A stretch of 64,000 bases of DNA from Vogesella indigofera (GTDB taxonomy: Bacteria; Pseudomonadota; Gammaproteobacteria; Burkholderiales; Chromobacteriaceae). The stretch spans positions 248,001 to 312,000 of the forward strand of contig NZ_JAQQLA010000004.1 of NCBI RefSeq assembly GCF_028548395.1. Direction: 5' to 3'. The first letter of the stretch is position 1; each line of letters opens with the position of its first letter. The translations under genes were made by a program, and so were the position numbers. Below, one piece after another: positions 59,365-64,000 of the stretch. The notes below the pieces were generated by a model. The model was not told the DNA's origin and searched no databases. It worked only from the letters and a program-made list of their open reading frames with translations.

Positions 59365-60660
59365 TCAAAAACGGTCCGGGCGATAGGCACTGGCGTCCAG
59401 GCTGCAGGCCTGGCCGCAGATCTGCTCGGTCAGCAGTGCGCCGGTGGTGGCCGCCAGCGTCAGGCCAAGGTGGCCGTGGCCGGTGGCGAAGTACAGGCCG
59501 CCGCAATCCGGTGCCGGGCCGATCACCGGGAGAGTGTCCGGCAGCGACGGGCGGTTGCCCATCCACACGCTCATGCCCTCGGTGCTGAAGTCGCCGACGA
59601 TGCGGCGGGCGCGCTCGATCAGGATGTGGGCGCGCTGCCAGTCCGGCGGCGCGTCGCGGTGCGCCAGCTCGACGGTGCCGGCCAGGCGCAGGCCGCCGTT
59701 CGCCATCGGCAGGATCACGAAGCTCTCGCTGGCGCACTGGATGAAGTGGTGCAGCGCCACGCCGGCATTGGGCAGGGTGACGTGGTAGCCGCGCTCGCTT
59801 TCCAGCGGCAGGCGGCAGCGGTGCTGGCGGGCAAAGCGGTCGCTCCACACGCCGCAGGCGATCACCACCGTGTCGGCCTGCAGCCGGCCATTACTGGCGG
59901 TGTCCACGCCGACGATGCGGCCAACGTTGGCCGCGGTGGCCAGCACCTCGTCCTGGATGAAACGGCCGCCTTCGCGGATGAAGGCATCGAACAGGCCGCG
60001 GCTGAAGGTGTACGGGTCATCGACGTGCGACCACTGCGGCACCTGCACCGCCACCTGCCACTCGTCGGCTATCTGCGGCGCGAGGGCGGCCAGCTCGGCG
60101 CGCGCCAGCTTGCGCCACTCGACACCGTGCAGGCGCTTGCTGTGCCAGGCGCCGGCGGCGGCGCGGAATTCCGCTTCGCTGCGGTACAGGGTGAGGTTGC
60201 CGTGGCGGCGCCACAGGTGACCCAGCCCGGCGCGCTCGATCAGCGGCGCGTAGTCGGCATTCACCCGCGACAGCAGCGCGCTCAGCTGGCGGGTCAGCTC
60301 GGCTACCTTGCTTGGGCGGCTGGCGGCCAGAAAGCGCAGCAGCCACGGCGTGAGGCTGGGCAGGTAGCGCCAGCGCAGTGCCAGCGGCCCCAGCGGATCG
60401 AACATCCAGCCCGGCACCTTGCGCAGCACCCCCGGCTCGGCCAGCGGAATGATGTCGCTCACCGCGAAGGCGCCGGCATTGCCGTAGCTGGTTTCCATCG
60501 CCGGCTCGCCGCGGTCGAGCAGCGTCACCGCACAACCGGCGAGGCGCAGCTGCAGCGCGGTGGCGATGCCGACAATCCCGGCGCCGACCACGATCACGTG
60601 CCGGCCGCCGGCCGTCATCGCCGGCTGCAATAGTGTGTTGTCTCGCGGTGCGCTCATCAT
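59365..60660 (-). CDS. lhpB: D-hydroxyproline oxidase/dehydrogenase (DadA-like FAD protein)
   Basis: A 431-residue FAD enzyme (HVIVVGAGIVGIATALQLRLAG near residue 21, METSYGNAGAFAVSD, YFATGHGHLGLTLAATTG at the C-terminus) of the DadA/D-amino-acid dehydrogenase type. Following the 2-epimerase it would oxidise cis-4-hydroxy-D-proline to pyrroline-4-hydroxy-2-carboxylate. The start (tandem ATGs at 60660 and 60657) overlaps the epimerase stop. Confidence 0.87.
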   Translation of the reverse strand: MMSAPRDNTLLQPAMTAGGRHVIVVGAGIVGIATALQLRLAGCAVTLLDRGEPAMETSYGNAGAFAVSDIIPLAEPGVLRKVPGWMFDPLGPLALRWRYLPSLTPWLLRFLAASRPSKVAELTRQLSALLSRVNADYAPLIERAGLGHLWRRHGNLTLYRSEAEFRAAAGAWHSKRLHGVEWRKLARAELAALAPQIADEWQVAVQVPQWSHVDDPYTFSRGLFDAFIREGGRFIQDEVLATAANVGRIVGVDTASNGRLQADTVVIACGVWSDRFARQHRCRLPLESERGYHVTLPNAGVALHHFIQCASESFVILPMANGGLRLAGTVELAHRDAPPDWQRAHILIERARRIVGDFSTEGMSVWMGNRPSLPDTLPVIGPAPDCGGLYFATGHGHLGLTLAATTGALLTEQICGQACSLDASAYRPDRF

Positions 60661-61661
60661 CAGGCCACCACGAAGCCGTGCACGTACGGGTCGGCGTCGT
60701 CCAGCAGGATGCGGTTGTAGCCGGTGGTGATCGCCCAGCCGGCGACGCCGGGGATGATGGCCGGGATGCCGGCGACTTCGCATTCCGCCTCGATGGTGCC
60801 GGTGAACTGGCTGCCGATGATGCTCTCGTGCACCAGCACGTCGCCCTTCTTCATCAGCCCGCGGCCGTAGCGCTGCGCCAGTCGTGCCGAGGTGCCGGTG
60901 CCGCATGGCGAGCGGTCCAGTGCCGCCGCGCCGTACAGCACGGCGTTGGCCGCATGCGAGCCTGGCGTCTTCGGCGCGCCGGTCCACTGCACATGGCGCA
61001 CGCCGCGGATGTTGGCATCCAGCGGGTGGACTATTTCATAGTTTGCGTTGATGTAGTCGCGCAGCTCGTTGCCCATCGCCACCAGCTGCGCCGGGGTGTA
61101 GTCGGCCATGTCGCGGTAGTTCTGCTGCGCTTCCACGATGGGGTAGAAGTTGCCGCCGTAGGCGATGTCCACTTTCAGCTTGCCCAGCGCGGCGATCTCC
61201 ACCTCCACGTCCTTCATGAACAGGAAGGACGGCACATTGGTGAGCTTCACCGATTTCACCTTGCGGCCAAGCTGGGTGTACTCGGCCACCACCTTGCCGG
61301 CCGGGGTGTCCAGATTCAGCACGCCCGGGGTCTTCGGGGTAACGATACCGTGCTCGATGGCCATGGTGACCACGCCGATGGTGCCGTGGCCGCACATCGG
61401 CAGGCAGCCGCTGGTTTCGATGTACAGCACCGCCACGTCGCAGTCGTCACGGGTGGGGGGGTACAGAAAGGCGCCGGACATCTGTGCATGGCCGCGCGGC
61501 TCGTACATCAGGCCGGTGCGCATCCAGTCGTAGCGGGCCAGGAAGTCCAGCCGGCGCTCGGCCTGGGTGTTGCCATTCAGCGCCGGCGCGCCCTTGGTGA
61601 CCAACCGCACCGGGTTGCCGCAGGTGTGGCCGTCTATGCATTCAAATTCTGTCACTGCCAT
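60660..61661 (-). CDS. lhpA: 4-hydroxyproline 2-epimerase (proline racemase family)
   Basis: A 333-residue epimerase with both catalytic cysteines: Cys90 (MCGHGTIG) and Cys253 (DRSPCGTG). It converts trans-4-hydroxy-L-proline to the cis-D form. The ATG at 61661 (MAVTEFECIDGHTCGNPVR) gives the family start and length; a longer reading upstream is AT-rich promoter DNA. Confidence 0.93.
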   Translation of the reverse strand: MAVTEFECIDGHTCGNPVRLVTKGAPALNGNTQAERRLDFLARYDWMRTGLMYEPRGHAQMSGAFLYPPTRDDCDVAVLYIETSGCLPMCGHGTIGVVTMAIEHGIVTPKTPGVLNLDTPAGKVVAEYTQLGRKVKSVKLTNVPSFLFMKDVEVEIAALGKLKVDIAYGGNFYPIVEAQQNYRDMADYTPAQLVAMGNELRDYINANYEIVHPLDANIRGVRHVQWTGAPKTPGSHAANAVLYGAAALDRSPCGTGTSARLAQRYGRGLMKKGDVLVHESIIGSQFTGTIEAECEVAGIPAIIPGVAGWAITTGYNRILLDDADPYVHGFVVA

Positions 61662-61972
61662 CACGTTTGCTCCTTGCTTGCGTTGAACCCACTGTAGGAT
61701 TTTGACGTTTTGAATGCAATAACTGAATGCATTGCGCCGAAATGACACAGTTACCACCCGCTGTCGTCACCCACCAAAAACCGGAATATATCCAATAAAA
61801 TCAACACTTACAGCCGTTGTCGCAAAAAAACACAGCCGCAGCGCAGCATTTTGCCGCCGCGACAAAATGCAAACATTGCATACAAAAAAGCTTGAGGATT
61901 GGATACAAAAAGTCCTAGCATGGGAACCGAACGCAGCACCCGGCTGCAGCACACCCGCAAGGAGCACACTTC
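61662..61972. promoter_or_regulatory. Divergent control region of the hydroxyproline locus
   Basis: 311 bp, AT-rich relative to the window, with no supported gene. It contains a direct repeat of TGAATGCA (61711-61718 and 61724-61731) near the epimerase side and ATTGCATACAAAAA / ATTGGATACAAAAA (61875-61888 and 61898-61911), spaced 23 bp or about two helical turns, near the deaminase side. TTGNATACAA resembles GntR-family operators. No regulator gene is in view. Confidence 0.55.
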
Positions 61973-62875
61973 ATGGCACATCTCTGGACTGGCGTTTTCC
62001 CCGCTGTCACCACCAAATTCCACGCCGACGAATCGCTGGATCTCGCCGGCACCGTGAATCACATCAAGTGGCAGCTGGAATGCGGCGCCGACGGCATCAT
62101 CGTCTGCGGCTCGCTGGGCGAAGCCTCCACCCTCACCGCCGACGAAAAGATCACCATCCTGAAGGCGGCCAAGGAAGTCGCCGGCAACAAGCCGGTGCTG
62201 CTGACCGTGGCCGAGGACAGCACCCGCGCCGCCGCCGCGCTGGCCCAGGCGGCACACACCGCCGGTGCCGACGGCATCATGCTGCTGCCGGCGATGCGCT
62301 ACGTGTCCGACGTGCGCGAAACGCTCAACCACTACCAGCGCGTGGCCGATGCCAGCCCGCTGCCGATCATGATCTACAACAACCCGATCGCTTACGGCGT
62401 GAACATCACCCCGGAGATGTACGCGGAAATGGCGGCGGAACCGAAGTACGTGGCGATCAAGGAATCCAGCGGCGACATCCGCACCCTGACCAACGTGATC
62501 AACGCGGTCGGCAGCCGCTTCGCCATCTTCAGCGGCGTGGATGACCTGGCGCTGGAAAGCATCGTGATGGGCGCCGACGGCTGGGTCGCCGGCCTGGTGG
62601 TGGCGTTCCCGAAAGAGACCGTGGCCATCTACAAGCTGGCCAAGGCTGGCCGCGTGGAAGAAGCGCGCGCCATCTACCGCTGGTTCGCACCGCTGTTGCA
62701 CCTGGATGTGTCGATGAAACTGGTGCAGAACCTGAAGCTGTGCGAAGCGATGGTCGGCGTCGGCACCGAGCATGTACGCGCGCCGCGCCTGCCGCTGGTC
62801 GGCGCCGAGCGCGAGCGCGTGGCGGCGGTGATCGAGGCCGGCCTCGCCAGCCGTCCGGCGCTGCCGACGCTGTAA
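61973..62875 (+). CDS. lhpC: delta1-pyrroline-4-hydroxy-2-carboxylate deaminase (DHDPS family)
   Basis: A 300-residue class I aldolase-fold enzyme with Schiff-base Lys163 (VAIKESSGD) and Tyr135 (MIYNNP), and GSLGEASTLT for the carboxylate. Context (divergent from the epimerase, upstream of an aldehyde dehydrogenase) identifies it as the hydroxyproline deaminase yielding 2-oxoglutarate semialdehyde, rather than dihydrodipicolinate synthase. Confidence 0.9.
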   Translation: MAHLWTGVFPAVTTKFHADESLDLAGTVNHIKWQLECGADGIIVCGSLGEASTLTADEKITILKAAKEVAGNKPVLLTVAEDSTRAAAALAQAAHTAGADGIMLLPAMRYVSDVRETLNHYQRVADASPLPIMIYNNPIAYGVNITPEMYAEMAAEPKYVAIKESSGDIRTLTNVINAVGSRFAIFSGVDDLALESIVMGADGWVAGLVVAFPKETVAIYKLAKAGRVEEARAIYRWFAPLLHLDVSMKLVQNLKLCEAMVGVGTEHVRAPRLPLVGAERERVAAVIEAGLASRPALPTL

Positions 62876-62880
62876 GCCGT

Positions 62881-62893
62881 TGCGGCCAACCTT
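62881..62893 (-). repeat. 13-mer uptake-like word, intergenic, hairpin-forming
   Basis: Perfect TGCGGCCAACCTT five bases after the lhpC stop. The following ten bases are the same as at 54217-54226, giving a shared 23-bp sequence. Confidence 0.88.
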
Positions 62894-62901
62894 GGCCGCC
62901 A

Positions 62902-62941
62902 GCCGCCGGCCATGGCCGCCATGGCCGCCATGGCCGGCGGC
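62902..62941. repeat. Near-perfect 40-bp palindrome of CCATGG units
   Basis: GCCGGCCATGGC-type sequence with three CCATGG sites 9 bp apart. It is self-complementary except at two positions. It lies between lhpC and the aldehyde dehydrogenase gene and would form a strong hairpin. Confidence 0.7.
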
Positions 62942-63011
62942 CTTCCTGTCCATAGGCCCGCCCCTGCGGCGGATGCGCGCTGCCGCCTGCCGGCAGCCAC
63001 CGGGAGTTTCC

Positions 63012-64000
63012 ATGCATTGCAACCTGATCAACGGCGAGTGGCGCGGCGGACAGCCGGCCATCGTCAACCGTAATCCGTCCGACCTCGACGACGTGGTCGG
63101 CGACTACGCCAGCGCCTCTGTCACCGACATGCGCGACGCGGTCGCCGCCGCCCGCGCCGCCTTTCCGGCCTGGTCGCGCAGCACGCCGCAGCAGCGCGCC
63201 GACATCCTCGATGCCGCCGGCAGCGAGATCCTGACGCGCAAGATCGAGCTGGGCACCCTGCTGGCGCGCGAGGAAGGCAAGACGCTGCCGGAAGCCATCG
63301 GCGAGGTGGCGCGCGCCGGCCAGATCTTCAAGTTTTTCGCCGGCGAGGCGCTGCGCCAGCAGGGCGAACTGCTGGACTCGGTACGCCCCGGGGTGGAAGT
63401 GCTGATCAGCCGCGAGCCGGTGGGCGTGGTGGGGCTGATCACGCCGTGGAACTTCCCGATTGCGATTCCGGCGTGGAAAGCCGCGCCGGCGCTGGCGTTC
63501 GGCAACTGCGTGGTGATGAAGCCGGCCGAGCTGGTGCCGGGCTCGGCCTGGGCGCTGGCCGACATCCTGCACCGCGCCGGGCTGCCGGCCGGGGTGTTCA
63601 ACCTGGTGATGGGCAGCGGCCGCGTGCTGGGGCCGGCACTGCTGGATGCCGGCATCGACGCGCTGAGCTTTACCGGCTCGCAGGCCACCGGACAAAGGTT
63701 GGCCGCAGACTGCGCGGCGCGCGGCATCAAGGTACAGCTGGAAATGGGCGGCAAGAACCCGCTGCTGATCGCCGACGACGCGCAGCTGGAGCAGGCGGTG
63801 GAGTGTGCGATCAACGGTGCGTTCTATTCCACTGGCCAGCGCTGCACCGCCAGCAGCCGCATCATCGTCTGCCATGGCATCCACGACGCCTTCGTCGCGC
63901 GTCTGGCCGAGCGCACGGCGGCGCTGCGTGTCGGTCACGCGCTGGACAGCGCCAGCCAGATCGGCCCGGTGGCCAGCGAAGCGCAGCTGGCCGGCAATCT
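63012..64000 (+). CDS. lhpG: 2-oxoglutarate semialdehyde dehydrogenase (aldehyde dehydrogenase), cut by window end
   Basis: The first 329 residues of an aldehyde dehydrogenase; the window ends before the stop. The Rossmann/active-site features are LITPWNFPIAIPAWK, Glu244 (LEMGGKNP) and catalytic Cys278 (STGQRCTAS). By context it oxidises 2-oxoglutarate semialdehyde to 2-oxoglutarate, the last step of hydroxyproline breakdown. A perfect 13-mer word at 63695 is read R-L-A-A. Confidence 0.88.
   Translation, partial: MHCNLINGEWRGGQPAIVNRNPSDLDDVVGDYASASVTDMRDAVAAARAAFPAWSRSTPQQRADILDAAGSEILTRKIELGTLLAREEGKTLPEAIGEVARAGQIFKFFAGEALRQQGELLDSVRPGVEVLISREPVGVVGLITPWNFPIAIPAWKAAPALAFGNCVVMKPAELVPGSAWALADILHRAGLPAGVFNLVMGSGRVLGPALLDAGIDALSFTGSQATGQRLAADCAARGIKVQLEMGGKNPLLIADDAQLEQAVECAINGAFYSTGQRCTASSRIIVCHGIHDAFVARLAERTAALRVGHALDSASQIGPVASEAQLAGN
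63695..63707 (+). repeat. 13-mer uptake-like word, coding
   Basis: Perfect AAGGTTGGCCGCA in the aldehyde dehydrogenase gene, read as Arg-Leu-Ala-Ala. Confidence 0.85.

Overview
This window is GC-rich and gene-dense and reads as the chromosome of a betaproteobacterium. Gene content (lutABC, a complete mlaFEDCBA operon, succinyl-pathway dapC/dapD, SelO, YgiQ, GhrA, PACE efflux) fits the Neisseriales, most likely a high-GC Chromobacteriaceae such as a Vogesella-like organism. That placement is inferred from gene style, not from a database match. There are no rRNA genes, CRISPR arrays, intact insertion sequences or prophage genes. Three tRNAs form one small operon.

Layout. 0-10 kb: small-molecule metabolism with three LysR regulators (esterase, methionine-type aminotransferase plus nitrilase, two orphan amino-acid-binding proteins, alanine racemase, a LigB-type dioxygenase with DoxX). 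10-16 kb: a four-gene peptide-type ABC importer. 16-29 kb: PACE efflux pump with divergent LysR, GhrA-like reductase, periplasmic asparaginase, SelO, YgiQ, lipoproteins. 29-38 kb: tRNA Ser-Arg-Glu operon, aspartate kinase, SrkA, a CDF transporter and a MacAB-TolC-type export operon. 38-44 kb: a lactate-utilisation operon with a GNAT gene inside it, then an arsenic operon (arsR-arsI-arsC-aquaporin) with no pump. 44-54 kb: dapC, dapD, the mla phospholipid-transport operon, DUF1853, TrmJ, SuhB. 54-64 kb: a hydroxyproline catabolic locus. It has the trans-4-hydroxyproline route (2-epimerase, D-hydroxyproline oxidase, deaminase, ketoglutarate-semialdehyde dehydrogenase, cut by the window end) and the trans-3-hydroxyproline route (dehydratase, pyrroline-2-carboxylate reductase), with a binding protein.

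The most striking signal is not a gene. A 13-base word, AAGGTTGGCCGCA or its complement TGCGGCCAACCTT, occurs perfectly 21 times by eye (well under 0.01 expected by chance) and at least 15 more times with one mismatch. It lies on both strands, about half of it between genes, and in coding DNA it is read as several different peptides. One head-to-head pair forms a hairpin behind a gene. This is how DNA-uptake sequences of Neisseriaceae and Pasteurellaceae behave, but the word is unlike the uptake words known to me.

The second unusual system is a family of about 150-bp non-coding elements (five copies plus one relic) with 17-bp terminal inverted repeats and 3-bp TNA target duplications. In three of the five copies the target is the stop codon of the neighbouring gene, so insertion leaves the protein intact.
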